From Tillandsia leiboldiana (Eukaryota; Streptophyta; Magnoliopsida; Poales; Bromeliaceae), in the NCBI GenBank assembly GCA_029204045.2, contig CM055072.1, positions 11,287,879 through 11,351,878 of the forward strand: 64,000 nucleotides of DNA. Direction: 5' to 3'. The notes under the pieces are model-generated. The model was not told where the DNA came from. It did no database searches and was given only the letters and a program-made list of their open reading frames with translations. Shown here one piece after another: positions 41,662 to 54,600 of the stretch (the first letter of the stretch is position 1; the number at the start of each line of letters is the position of its first letter). Both the position numbers and the translations under genes were made by a program.

Positions 41662-43891
41662 AACAATCTCCCCCTTTGGCAATTTCGTGACAAAACCCAA
41701 AAATACATAAAAGCGCTCAAGACACTCATCTTAACCAAAAAATCGAAACTCAATGTTATCACCAAAACATTGATTTTCTTTGCGTGAAAGATCCAACAAA
41801 TACAAAATTACATTTGAACCAAACAGTCCTAGAACACACTCTATGACTTAGGACTTGGAGTCTTAAAGTGATGTAATTCCTGCAAAACAAAACTCCAAAC
41901 AAAATCAACGTTAGTCGTTAGAATTAGAATCCTACATTTGATCCGTCTTCCTTTTGGTCTTTTGTTTTTTCTTTGTCTTTCAATTTTTTCTTTGTCTCCC
42001 CCTATCTTGAGCATCTCTAACATGTTCTCCATGTTCTTGAGCATCTATGTTCTCCCCCTTTTGTGTACGATCATCATTTTCCGTTCTCCCCCATTCTTCC
42101 ATTTTCGTTTCGTTTGTCCTCTCTTGATGATCTCATCTCCGTCATTTCTCTTCTCCCCTTTTTGTCACAAATTGTCAAACAGTGAACATACTAGACAAAA
42201 GGAAATTACTAACAAAATTAGTTCATGGAGAAAGAGAGATAAAAGCTCAGCTTCTGGTATATAACAAAACTGCAGATTGCGTTACCGGCTACCAGAAAGC
42301 AAAACTCAAATAATTTCTTGAAACAAATCCAGATTTTAGAATCTTTTCAAATACCGATTGTATTCCATCAAGAATCAATTTAAGTGCTTTAAACAGGAAT
42401 TCACACAGATGTCATTCAATCCAATTAATGGTCACAAAATTAAAAAGATTTACTCCAAAATCATGAAAAATAAAGGTAAAACATTATAAACCGTTTTTCA
42501 TGTTATATTCATCAAACACAAGTCATCAAAAATAATCTTGAGATCCAAAGTCTATCAAGATGTAACGGATTTACAAAGATGACATACGGAGATTTCCCAA
42601 CGACATCAATCTTGAATTCTACCCTTTCAAATTGAGATAAGCACTAAAATACCTAAGGGTGGCTCTTGAGCATCTTTCAACTATCCCACCTTATACCAAC
42701 CAGGGAGATTGTTCAAAATATAAGAGTTTTGCATATAAATCTCCAAATGCTTCAACTCAAGATTTTCTCATAAAATACTATCAAGCATCCATAACATGTG
42801 GTAGCTTCACACACAAACCGGACGACCGGGGGGGCAAGCTCTTTCCACATGTGGTGGTAGTTTCACACTCCTAGTTCGGATGTAACTCTCCACATCTTTT
42901 GCAAATTATTTCAATACCCTTGAAAGAATGCAATCTCTTAGCGTGAAAGAAATAATCCCAAATTTTTAGGTCATATCGGTTGTCTCATGTTTATCACAAT
43001 GAATTCACACAACCGAGATAGATTAAGCATCTAAAGATCACACATGATTTCTAAAATTGATGCTTATATATCAAAACTCCTATAATGAAGTTCTTCAAGA
43101 TTATGATTATGGAGTAAAGTTGATAATCATATAAAATTAATTTGGAGTGAATAAACGTGAAGCCCTTTTTATTCAATGCACTTGTTCAGTAAAAACCCTT
43201 TGTTCAAAAACAAGTATAAAAACGAAGAGCATTGAAACCCATGTAATGCAAAGATTAAGAAAGATATGAAGGGAAAACCAATCAAAAGCATTACATACAG
43301 TCATAAGCTAATTAGAACTTAAGACAAGGAAAGATATCACCTTTCCGAATCCAAATCGCTGGATTTTGGGTTGTCTTGATTCGTTGTGGCCGGGGGTTGT
43401 CCGCTTTGACTGTTGGTCACACTTAGGTCTTTGCCTCGCAATGATCCATGTATGATTGATGATGTGGCTCGGACCTTTGGTGGGTTGAGTGTGAACTCCT
43501 TTGACTTGATGTGTCTTTGATTCCGTTGAGTTCGCTCCGTAGATGAAGTTGCCGAAGAATTCTTCTTTTTCTTTTTCGGCAATCCTTCACCAAATGTCCT
43601 TCAAGTCCACATAGGTGACAAGTTCTTCCTTTCAATTTAGTTGTGGAACTTGAAGCCTTCACAGTTGGTTCTTTTAAATCCCAAACCAACCTTGCTTGTT
43701 TGACCTAAACGAGACATACACTCATGTTTCTTCGAACCGGTTGAAATCCTTGGTATGTCGGATTTAAGTTCATGAACTTGCTTGGTCAAAGCTTGGTTGG
43801 TGACATGAATCTCCTCAAACTGTTTTTCTAGAAAACCAATCTTGTCCGTATATGATTTAGCGTTTGTCTCCGATTGGTTTAGCTTTTCTTG
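41662..43891 (-). pseudogene. Second copy of Sirevirus B interior with broken gag end
   Basis: Repeats 34853-37096. The Gag C-terminal part (43337-43891, zinc knuckle 2 still visible) carries numerous single-base losses absent from the first copy. Truncated at 43891 within the coiled-coil region by LTR G3. Confidence 0.82.
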
Positions 43892-44298
43892 AGCTTATTC
43901 GGTGAAACAGAGCTTGTAGAATCAAAATTGGACATTTTAATATAGACTCTGCGCGAAAATCGGAGCAAATGGAATTTTTCGGGAGCTTTCGGAAAATTTC
44001 GGATGAGATTTGGCAAAATGGACAGCGGATTTGGACTCAGCGCGCAAAAAACGATCGAAATGGTATATCGCTTTATTTTTTTTCGGCACTTGGTACTGTT
44101 CACCGGAACAGTAACCGCCGGCCGGAATTACTGTTCCGGCCGCCGGCGGCGACCGGCGAGCGGCGGCGGGCGGCGGCGCACGGCGGCGGGCAGCGGCGCA
44201 GCGGCGGCACAGCGGCGGAGTGCGGAGGCGCGCAGCGCGCGCGGTGTGCGCGGTCCATGGGCCTGGCGTGCACCGGGAGCACCGAAGCCTCCCCTTGC

Positions 44299-44373
44299 CA
44301 CGTGGCGCTTCCCATTGGTTGGCCGGCTTCTAGAAGTCCACGGGGACTGTGACACGTGGCACACCCGGATTGG
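44299..44373 (+). promoter_or_regulatory. ERSE-I-like modules in LTR G3
   Basis: CACGTG-N10-ATTGG at 44353-44373 is the exact reverse-orientation module. CACGTG at 44299-44304 is followed by ATTGG with nine bases between. Further CACGTG boxes at 44419, 44427 and 44479 have degenerate ATTGG partners. All lie upstream of the TATA-like box. Confidence 0.6.
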
Positions 44374-44551
44374 CTGACAGGATCCGGAAGACCCGGCGCG
44401 GGGACCGGGCCCGTGCACCACGTGGACACGTGGCGGATTCTCTGTGGCATTGCACAAGGCTGTTTCCTGTTTTGTCGCCACGTGGCGCGTCCTGGATGGT
44501 CCATCTCGGTGTTTGCTGTTCTGCCCGGGATCTGGTGAGGGCCTTGGCCCA

Positions 44552-44559
44552 TTATAATA
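44552..44559 (+). promoter_or_regulatory. TATA-like box of LTR G3
   Basis: TTATAATA in GGCCCATTATAATAGAGCC, followed by a CT-rich stretch at 44640-44670 typical of plant leaders. Confidence 0.55.
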
Positions 44560-46309
44560 GAGCCTCCCACCCCCACCATTTCTCACCTCGGGCTCCGTGC
44601 TATAGAGAGAGACCAGAGAAAGTGCCCTATACAAAAATTCTTCCTCTCTCTCTCCTCTCTCCTCTCCTCAGAATTTTAGAATTTTGAAGGTACCGTTAGT
44701 GATTATCTGCGACGCGGCGCACTACGACGGTTTCTTTTTCGGCCCATTTCCCGTCGCAGTTCCGTCGAAAATTCCTGTGGGCTAACCAGGAGGAATTTTT
44801 GGACGTTTTGCGGCAGCGCGACCGTAAGAGGTAGGGCTTCGATTTCCGTGTTGATCATTTTGCTCCATTTGTACTTTTGGCACGTTTCCCGAGGTCTCTT
44901 TGACCCCCCTTTTTGCTGTGGAAATTTCTGGACAGCGTCAATTCTCCGATTTTTATCTTGGCGTAGGAGCATCAGATCAAGACGTTTAAATAGTCGATTT
45001 GATCTACTCTTCGCGAGGAACGCAGCCGTAATTTTTCTGGATTTTTCTGAGCACTATACAGAGGTGAAAAAACTCCTCTCTTTTCGTGCCATTTGAAAAA
45101 AACAGCAAAAAAACTGTATTTTTATGAATAATATAGTTACACCCTGTGCAATGTGTGTTGCTGTAGGGCACCATTTTTCGGCAGACAGCAGTTCTAGGGG
45201 ACTGTGGACAGCCAGGAGACTTTCTGGGTGTGATTTGAGCTGTTCGAGGTGGGCGGTTGTTGTTACCTCATTTTTGACAAGCTCACTGGGATTACTGGAA
45301 CTCCCCTAAAATTTAATTGATAAGAACAATTGGGACAAACTAATATGATATTGATTAGAAACCATTGGGACTACTAACAGGACTACTAATAGGACTACTA
45401 ACAGGACAATGATGAGAAACCGCGGGGACGAACTCTCCTAAAATTAATATAAACCCACAGATGATATGATGACTTATATTGGGACACTGTGATTAAGACA
45501 AAGGCTATAACCTCGCATGCAAATGACCTTTTATTCAATAAATCAATTTTTTAAATCTTTGACACTATTTTACAACTTTTAAAAAAAGACAGTTGCATGC
45601 ATGCCCGGACATCAGGTAGGGCCACTATATGCTACACTATCATATTAAGATTGACATGTTTTATTGCTCTCTTTGCTTTCAGTTGCTTGTCGCTCGAGTA
45701 TGAGCAGGGGTTTGGGATAGTATAGCCAAGGTTATGTTAGATTATAAACTTGTGGGGTGTTGCGGTGACTGCGGACTGTAGGCGGTCGGCCGGATGTTTA
45801 TCCTTGCATCAGAATGGGGTTGAGTCTGGTCTATTTTAGGCATCAGCAGGGGATCGGGTTTTTCTCTAGTGGATGGTTTCCCACTTATGAGTACTATGCA
45901 TCAGATCAGGGTTTCTTAGTGGATGGCTTTTCCCACTTTGATCATAGTCATGATCCAGTCCTGGCGCTTTACGACACTTATGATACTTATTATGTAGGTA
46001 CTTTTACTCGTGTGGGTCGATCCACCTCGAGTGCCACTCCGGAGTGTGTTAACAGGCAGGCTTGAGTCCTTGAGACTCTCATTCCCTATCGGTGTTTATG
46101 CATGGCAGCATACCCCGATTTGGCAGGCAAGGCGCCAGAAGGCAGTACCAGTTTACTGGTGGCATAAGAGTGGGTGTATTCAGGGCGATGTTAGTAATGA
46201 TGCATACATACAGTCATTCCTTTGGCACTGCATTTAGAGGCAGTGAGTGGTGGTTTCCCCTTTAGTCAAGAGTTCTGCTTACAGCTTTACCACTTTTTCC
46301 TTTGGGCCT

Positions 46310-46409
46310 NNNNNNNNNNNNNNNNNNNNNNNNNNNNNNNNNNNNNNNNNNNNNNNNNNNNNNNNNNNNNNNNNNNNNNNNNNNNNNNNNNNNNNNNNNN
46401 NNNNNNNNN
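46310..46409. other. Assembly gap (100 N)
   Basis: Exactly 100 Ns. Sequence to its left is a Tekay LTR and to its right a Sirevirus RT, so the 5' part of A4 and the end of G3 are lost here. Confidence 0.99.
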
Positions 46410-47076
46410 GGATTGAAGCAATGCAGGAAGAGCTCCACAGTTGAACGAAACAAAGTTGGGAATTTAACGAAGCCGCCGATGCAACACAAAGTGATTGGTA
46501 CTAAAGGATTTTCAAGAATAAGAAAAAGAGGATGGTCCATCACAGGAACAAAGCACGTCTAGTTGCTCAAGGGCTACTCTACATAGAAGTATAGACTTTG
46601 ATGACAACTTTCGCCCTGTAGCTAGACTCGAGTCATTCGATCTTATTCGCTATTGGCTTGGTCACTTTTAAAATAAAAACTCTTCAAACGGGACGTTAAG
46701 AGAGCGTTTTTAATGGGTTTTGAAATGAGGATGTTTATGTGGGTGGCGCGGCCCTCAACGAAAGGTTCTGTAGACCATAACAACCTAACCATGTTTTTTG
46801 CGTTTGGAAAAAGTTCTTACGGTTAAACAAGCCACCGCGAGCGTGGTACGAAAGGTTTGCAAAGACCTTTTGGAAAAAGGGCTAACGAGGGGAGCAGACG
46901 GGACCTCTTGTGACGCCTCATAGGATAACTTCATTGTTGACACAGATCTATGTCGATGACATTGTATTTGGAGCAACAAAGGCTAATGAAGCTTCTAAAT
47001 TGCAGAAAACATGGAAAGCAATTGAGATGTCTATGAATGGCGAACTGAATCTTTCTTGGATTGCAGTGAAAACAAA
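46410..47076 (+). pseudogene. Sirevirus A4 reverse transcriptase, left piece
   Basis: Fragments of copia RT in several frames (AMQEEL, NFVVDTDLCR-like, then QIYVDDIVFGATK at about 46935). It has many indels, in contrast to the clean continuation at 58147, and lies directly beside the gap, so errors are likely. Interrupted at 47076 by element A3. Confidence 0.8.
47072..47076. repeat. Target-site duplication ACAAA, left
   Basis: ACAAA here and at 58142-58146 brackets A3 exactly, inside A4 pol. Confidence 0.92.
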
Positions 47077-48422
47077 TGTTGGGTTATATGTAATAAGGAT
47101 CTAAATAGGGGAAAAAAACACCTAGAGGGGGGTGAATAGGTGTAAACGTATAAACACTCAAAAATCGTTGCGATAAAAAACCCAATGCGGAAATAAAAAA
47201 TAATACGCAAGATTTTTACGTGGAAAACTCCATCACCGGAGTAAAAAAACCACGGGGACCGATAACACGGCAGAAATCCACTAGAATTAAAACACGTACA
47301 AGGTGATTTACCGTACACACTTACGACTCAACCTTTTCCATACGCTCCTAGAGGATCTTCTCCGCTCGCTCCGCGACGCTTCTCGAATCCACGATCTGCG
47401 CCCACCCAACGCGAATCCACGGCGTCCAACGTCGAATCCACGACGTCCGACCGAATCCACGGTCTTCACCCAATAGCACCCTTCGAATCCACGAACGTGC
47501 CTCGCTCCGAATCCACGAGAGCGTTGAACCTTGAATCCACAAGGACACGCGAATCCACGCGCCGATTTTGGGGTAAATCGTTGTTTTGGGTGGTGATGAT
47601 CCGCCGAATACTTAGATCAAAGATAGATCGGAAATACCATCTAAGTATTCATTAGTTTGATTCAACTCAAGATGTGAGTATGAAAACCTAGAATCAAACT
47701 AATCAATATAGATGAAGAAACATAGAGTATTCTCTAATGATTTCCTTCTTCTCTATATGTGGATCTAGAGCCGTATAAGATGATATATGAAAATGACGGC
47801 TATTTGTTTTTGGATTCCCTAGAAAAAGAGTCATAGGGTCTATTTATAGGTTAGAAACCCTAGAAGGAGGAGATAAGAATCAAAAACCTAACATTTCTGG
47901 AGATTTTACGGACGGCGATCCGGATCGGATTAGCTGTGATCCGGATCGTCGTAACGAGTCAGGCAATTCCAGAAAAACGAAGGTTCGGGATCCGGATCGA
48001 AGTGCTTCCGGATCGTTCATACAGTTCACCAAACATCAACGTTCGGGATCCGGATTGCGAAGCCTGATCCGGATCGTTCAAGGAAGATGGTAAACTCAGT
48101 GTTCGGGATCCGGATCAAGAGAGGCTACGATCCGGATTGAACTGGTGTATGAACGAACCACCTTCGGGATCCGGATCGAACAACCTGATCCGGATCCTGA
48201 ACATGTCCCAAGTCCAGTTTTTGATTTTTATGCAATGAAAGATTCTTCCAAGTGTTTCTACACTACAAGAAGTATTCGGATCACACAAAATCTTAGTTAA
48301 ACATACCTGATCCTTTTGAATTCTTCTTTCTTGAGATTGAGTTAAATGATCCAACTTTCTTCACCTTCAATCTTCAAGACTTGAGACTTTCACGAAACTA
48401 CGCCAACTCAAATTCCGTAACA
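47077..48422 (-). mobile_element. A3 3' LTR
   Basis: TGTTGGGTTATATG...CCGTAACA. Palindromes 47917-48196, TATAAATA at 47848-47841, hairpin array 47382-47562. Homopolymer indels in the first kilobase suggest unpolished sequence next to the gap. Confidence 0.92.
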
Positions 48423-49264
48423 ATCTCCCCTTTGGCGGTTTCGTGACAAAACACAGATCCACTAAAGAAAATTCAAAAAGATATTTTTGTTGCTATCACC
48501 ATACAACAAAAATTTACAATGGAGATCCAAAAATTTAAAAACATGAGATAAACTCCTAAAACAGACTCTAGACTTAGACATCTGTACTCTCTGCACAAAG
48601 AAATCATTCTTGACAAAAAGAGATCGTTAGATACCTCAAGAATATTTAGCATACAAAACCTAGTACAGAGATAGAGTTTATCTGATCATCATGACATTTG
48701 AGAATTCAGATATGTAAGAGAATCATAGTCAAAAACCAACATATCTTCTATGCAATTAAAAACCAAATGTCACAAATGTTAGTCCAACATCAACTTGTTA
48801 GTCTATTACATGCCCAAATAGTTAGTCGAATAGTTAGTCGAGACATGCAAACAATCACAAGATAAAAACCAAAGTTGAAGTTGAAGTGATACTTACCTTG
48901 ATGTATACAAAATCTTCATCAGCAAGATTTTCACAATCATTGTTCAAGTTCCTTGATGTACTACCTTGATGTTCATTCACATCATTGTACCTGATGCAGT
49001 CATATTGTTCATCATTGAGTTCACAAGATCACAATTTTCACAATATCATTCAAGTTCTCTAAACTCTCTCCCCTTTTTGTCACAAACAAAGCCAAAGTTA
49101 CCAAAAAATTGAAGGAGAGTTAAAAAAATATTCAACGAAAATGTTCCGAAATTTAAGAACTAGAACTAAAAGTAAGTCCTAAAAACTGAAAAAACCTGCA
49201 CAAAAGGATTAAAAATCTAAAGATAAAAAGTTCCTGATAATAAGAGAATTGTTAGTCAGACGAT
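48423..49264 (-). other. A3 polypurine tracts and 3' interior
   Basis: Minus strand CCGCCAAAGGGGAGAT (48423-48437) abuts the LTR, and a second tract (GTGACAAAAAGGGGAGAG) lies near 49070-49085. Otherwise AT-rich non-coding sequence. Confidence 0.75.
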
Positions 49265-50043
49265 TCAGGCATCTGAATCTGAGTCAACCGAGGCGGAGTC
49301 TTCAGAGCTCGTACAACCAGCTTTTTCAAAATTCCTTAAGCATTCCCGAGATCGTAGTACACTCTTGCTTCATCTGATGTATGTCCTTGGACATCTTTGA
49401 GTTCTAGAGCCATTTTATCTTGTTCTTGTTTATGGAAGACTCTAGATTTCCCTTTTGGTCAGTTCTTCTGGAAGTTGAAGAACGTTGGTGACGATTGACG
49501 GAGCAGTCTGACCTTCATCCGAGGAGATCGTCTTGGCAAAAAAAGGTGGATGCTGGCACATTCTTTTCATGGCTTGCTGCTTAAGTATTGAGGAAGACTT
49601 CAGTAGCTTCTTTTTCTTTAGGTAACCTTATTTTCTTCATCAATGCCTTGTTGTACTTCGTCAAGAAATGTGTCCCAATCTTCTTCGTCTTCTGATTCAG
49701 TGTCAATTTGAGAAATATTCCTTGGGTTCTCTTGACATGGTTCATTTATTCAATACCTCGAGCTCGTCCAGGTCGTCGAGCAAGTCTTTTTTTTTTAGGA
49801 AAATGGATGAAGAAGTCATTGGTGCTTTTCCTTTTTCCGCAGCAGTAAGCGGGCCTTTTCCGTTGATGTTTCTGCATGGGCTTTCCCTTTCGATGAAACA
49901 GAGGTTTTCTGTGGCGATTCTTCAGGATGTGTTTCATCATCTGATAACTCATCCCAGTTAACTTCATCCCTTTTAGCTCTCTTGGCAGTGTCTCTCGTAT
50001 GTACCATAGCAGCAAGTAGGAAAACAATCCAAGTGATCACCAT
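49265..50043 (-). pseudogene. Extra ORF remnant of A3, composite and frameshifted
   Basis: Start ATG at 50043 with the usual hydrophobic N-terminus (MVITWIVFLLAAMVHTRDT), acidic linker and basic block (KKKRLARRPGRARG). It then switches to a stretch resembling the short A4 form (SEDEEDWD...) and ends in a tail like CTSSEDSASVDSDSDA at 49265. The ~240-residue middle region present in A0 and A1 is absent, and the frame is broken more than once (near 49820 and 49650). Acceptor CAG at 50072. Confidence 0.7.
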
Positions 50044-50071
50044 TGCTAATGGTTTCTTGAGAAAAGGAATC

Positions 50072-50455
50072 CTGTGTGGAACAACTCAAGAACACATGAA
50101 AAATTGTTAATTTTCAAAAATTTGAAAAATTGTACCCAAACAATCATAATCATGTAGAGAGACTAAGAATCAAATTAGTTTTGCAAAAGGACTTTTAAAA
50201 ATAGATCAATTGCATGATTTTCGAAAATCCTTATTATATGCCCTAAAACCGAAATTTTAGAAATCGAAGCCTAAAAATCCGTTAATCAGGAGAATACCTA
50301 GCATATAATCAAAACTAATCTACCCAGAGTTCTTATTTCAAAAGAAATTTGATCAAAAACCATCCACAAACAAAGTTGATCCAAGAAATTCATCACGTTT
50401 GAGGAGGAAAAGAGAAAAACGGTGAAAAACCGAGATTTTGATCAATAAAACTTAC
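50072..50455 (-). other. Probable intron in leader of extra ORF (A3)
   Basis: Donor CCAA|GTAAGT at 50455 and acceptor CAG at 50072 on the minus strand, 384 nt, at the same place as in A1. Confidence 0.55.
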
Positions 50456-50570
50456 TTGGAGTTGAAGAACTTGAGTTTGAAAGCTTCCAGGAAGGATGAA
50501 ATCTAGAGAGAGAGGCTCTGGAAACTTTGGAACAAAAGATTGGAGTAAAAGAAATCAAAACCCTTTTGTT

Positions 50571-50739
50571 CTTTATAAAACCTAGCCGCGATCCGGATCA
50601 GTTCATAACTGCGATCCGGATCGGCTACCCGCAGTGAGAAACTGCGTTCGGGATCCGGATCGGCAGATACAATCCGGATCGTCAGCCCGCAGAAGAATTC
50701 CTGCGTTCGGGATCCGGATCATCTTGCCCGATCCGGATC
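50571..50739 (-). promoter_or_regulatory. Internal promoter-like region of A3
   Basis: GATCCGGATC-type palindromes at 50590-50739 followed on the minus strand by TTTTATAAAG (50580-50571). Confidence 0.65.
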
Positions 50740-51219
50740 GGCTCCAACTTTTTCTTTAGAAAATTTCAGAGAAATTCAAGAAAAACCAGAAAAAGATTGT
50801 AAGCACAAATGTGTATCAACTTTAAACAAAAATCATCGTTTCATACAACAAGAATTAGATTATGCCAAATCTATCAATAATATCCAAAAATGAAACGAAA
50901 ATTTACAAAAATTAAATCCCTTAAAGTTGAACACCTTCAATTACATCTAACTTGATCTTATGAGTAATGCCTTTATCAAATCATCAATTCAGTAAAGAAA
51001 ATGAAATACAAAGATCAATAGATGTTTGAAATCCCAAATATAATAGATAATGTATCTAGACAATCTGTTGAAGAGAGTGGCTCTTTGAGCATCTTTCTTT
51101 AAAAACCCACCTTATACCAACCTTGAAATTTGACAGAGTCAAGTATTTCAACATGCATTTTACTTAATCAAAAATTTGAACAACCATGCTTGGTATACAT
51201 GTGGTAGCTGCACACAATA

Positions 51220-51233
51220 CTCGGACGACCGAG
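51220..51233 (-). other. Conserved post-pol hairpin (A3)
   Basis: CTCGG-ACGA-CCGAG within the repeated GTGGTAGCT block; matches 12502-12515, 36014-36025 and 59402-59415. Confidence 0.65.
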
Positions 51234-51678
51234 GTGGTAGCTCTTTCCTCCATGTGGTGGTAGTTTTCACACTCCTCATTGGGATGTAACTCTTTCCACA
51301 TCTTTTGAGCATTTTACTTTTCTTTGACTCCCCCTCAATTGGCTATCAATTATTTAAGATATAAAGTATTCAACCAAATATTGATCTCGATTTCATACTC
51401 GACTAAGCAGTCAAATAAGATAATGACTATACCAAGAGATCATAGAGAGAGAGAAATTGACTTTGATCACTTAGAAGATGATTTAATTAACATAAATGAT
51501 CATTGCAACAGTGAAATATTATGATGGCAAAAGCATAATAAATTTCTAAATGTGCGAAAAGATGCAATTAAAGTCAATTATGATCTATGCTCAATTAATG
51601 TCCTATGTACAAACATAGATAATGAACAAAACAAAAACAAATACAAAACCTATCCTAAGCAAGGTTTCAAAAAGAAGT

Positions 51679-54600
51679 TTATTTCAAGGAAAGCATTCCA
51701 ATTGCTTTTCGTAAATGAATAAAACGTTTTTGATCCAAAGGTTTTGTTAGAATGTCAGCTAATTGATCCTCAGTTGAAATATATGAAAGTTGAAGAGTAT
51801 TTGATTCAACTAGCTCTCTAAGAAAATGATATCTAAGTTCAATATGTTTTGTTCTAGAGTGCAACACAGGGTTTTTAGAAATGTTAATTGCACTTGTGTT
51901 GTCACAAAGAATTGTTACCGAAGATGCTGAAATGCGGAAGTCGCTCAATACGCTTTTCATCCAAATGAGTTGAGTTGAGCAACTTCCAGCTGAAATGTAT
52001 TCCGCTTCGGCAGTCGAGAGTGCTATGCAGTTCTGCTTTTTACTGTGCCATGCAACAAGGCAATGGCCAAGATAGAAGCATGCACCACTCGTGCTTTTCC
52101 GATCATCCACTGATCCTGCCCAATCGGCATCTGAGTATCCAACAATATCCAAACTTGTTCCCATAGGATACCAAATTCCGAAATTAATTGATCCTTTGAT
52201 ATACCGGATGATCCTTTTCACCGCTTTCAGGTGAACCTCCTTTGGTGCTGATTGATATCTCGCGCAAATCCCAACACTAAAAGATATATCCGGGCGACTA
52301 GCCGTGAGGTAAAGTAGACTTCCAATCATACTTCGATACAGTTTCTCGTCTACATTCTCACTATGTGATTCACTTCCAAGTCCCTTGTGGCTAGTTCCCA
52401 TTGGAGTCGGAAAATCTTTACAATTTTCTAGATCAAACTTTTTGACCAACTCCATTGCATACTTGGATTGACTCAAGTGAATACCTTCATCATTTTGTTT
52501 AATTTGCAATCCAAGGAAATAAGTCAATTCGCCCATCATGGACATCTCAAATTCGCTTTCCATGGTCTCCGCGAATTTAGAAGCATCATTATCTCTTGTT
52601 GCGCCAAATACAATGTCATCGACATAGATTTGTGCTACAATGAAATTGCTTTGATAATGCTTCACAAAGAGAGTCCTATCAGCTCCCCCTCGAGTATAGC
52701 CCTTCTCCAAAAGGTGCTTTGTTAACCTTTCGTACCATGCTCGCGGTGCTTGTTTCAGACCGTAAAGAGCCTTTTTCAAACGAAAAACATGGTTAGGTTG
52801 TTTATGATCTACAAAACCTTTCGGTTGAGCCACATAAACTTCCTCATTTAAAAACCCATTTAGAAATGCGCTCTTAACGTCCATTTGAAATAATTTGATT
52901 TTAAAATGACAAGCAATAGCAAATAGTATACGAATGGACTCGAGTCTAGCTACAGGGGCGAATGTTTCATCAAAGTCTATACCTTCTACTTGAGAATAGC
53001 CTTGAGCAACTAATCGTGGCCTTGTTCCTAATGATAGTACCATCCTCATTTTTCTTGTTCTTGAAGATCCATTTGGTACCTATCACATTGTGTTGCTTTG
53101 GAGGCTTCGTTAATTCCCAGACTTTGTTTCGCTCAAATTGATGGAGCTCTTCCTGCATTGCTTTAATCCAGTAGTCATCCTGAAGAGCTTCATCTATGTT
53201 CTTTGGTTCGATTAAAGATACGTAGCAAGCGAATCCACAAACCAACTGCCTCCGAGTTCTGACTCCTTCTTGTGGATCTCCAATAATATTCGATTCCGGA
53301 TGATCCTTGGAGATTCGTAACGTTTGTTGAAACGGAGTACTCGGAGATACATGAGCTGATTCCTGCACATCAGATAAACTTGAAGAACCATTAGATGCAT
53401 CATTAATATTGGAAGTATTATTATGAGAAGATGCATTAGCAGGAGAATCATCATCTAGAGAGATATCGAGGGTAGATTTTCCAGATCCAAAGTGAAAAGC
53501 TTCATCTACTTTAACATTTATAGATTCTACGATCGTCTTAGATTCAATGTTAAATACTCGATATGCTCTGCTATTCGTAGAATAACCCAAAAAGATCCCT
53601 TCATCACTTCGAGAGTCGAACTTTCCAAGATTTTCACGGTCACGTAAAATGTAACATCGACTCCCGAAGACACGAAAATATTTGATGTTGGGTTTTCTAC
53701 TAAACCACAGCTCATATGGTGTATTTAAAGTTCCTGGGCGCAAGTAAACTCTATTAATGACATAGACAGCGGTGTTCACGGCTTCAGCCCAAAAATGTAG
53801 CGGTAAATTCCGGCTATGAAGCATCACACGCGCCATCTCTTGAACAACCCTGTTCTTGCGCTCAACAACACCATTCTGCTGAGGTGTATAGGGTGCCGAG
53901 AATTCATGTCTAATGCCATTTGAAGTGCAAAAATCAATGAATTTTGAATTTATGAATTCTCCACCTCTATCATAATACGATGGCAAATCTCATGAAAAGA
54001 GTCAAACGTATCAGCTTTCTCTTTTAAAAATGCTACCCAAGAAAACCGAGAGAAATCATCAACCAATAAAAAAATGTACCATTTACCTCCCAAAGATGGT
54101 TGACGGGTCTGCCCCATTAAGTCCATGTGCAAAAGTTCCAAGGGCCCTTTTGTACCAACGTGGTTCAAGTTCTTGTGTGCAGTCCTAGACTGTTTTCCCT
54201 TTTGGCAACCACCACACACAACGTTTTGTTTAAATAAAAGCTTTGGAACCCCCTTGACCACGTCCTTGTTTTAAATTCTAGTAAGTTCCTTAAAGTTTAA
54301 GTGACCTAGCCTTTCATGCCAAAGAGTTTCATTATTCAAAGCGGCTAAGTTACAATTTTCAGAAAATTTATTAGGAACAACATAACAATTGTTTTCAGAT
54401 CTAACCCCTTTTAAAAAGAAGACATGGTCCTTATCAGTTACAACGCATTCAACAGATGAAAAGTTAACTGAAAAACCATTGTCGCAAAGTTGACTTATGC
54501 TTATGAGGTTAGTCTTAAGGCCATCAACAAATAAGACGTTTTTCAAAATCGGGCCATCTGGAATAGCTACCGTCCCTTTTCCAACAATTTTGGAAGATCG

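Larger units (their letters stand above)
43892..46309 (+). mobile_element. Tekay LTR G3 (+ strand, truncated at both ends)
   Basis: 43920-44050 matches 920-1050 of the solo LTR, and 45860-45960 resembles 2860-2940. It contains a CGG-rich stretch (44110-44225), CACGTG boxes (44299-44484), a TATA-like box and a CT-rich leader. It has no TG start and runs into the gap. No credible gene. Confidence 0.75.
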
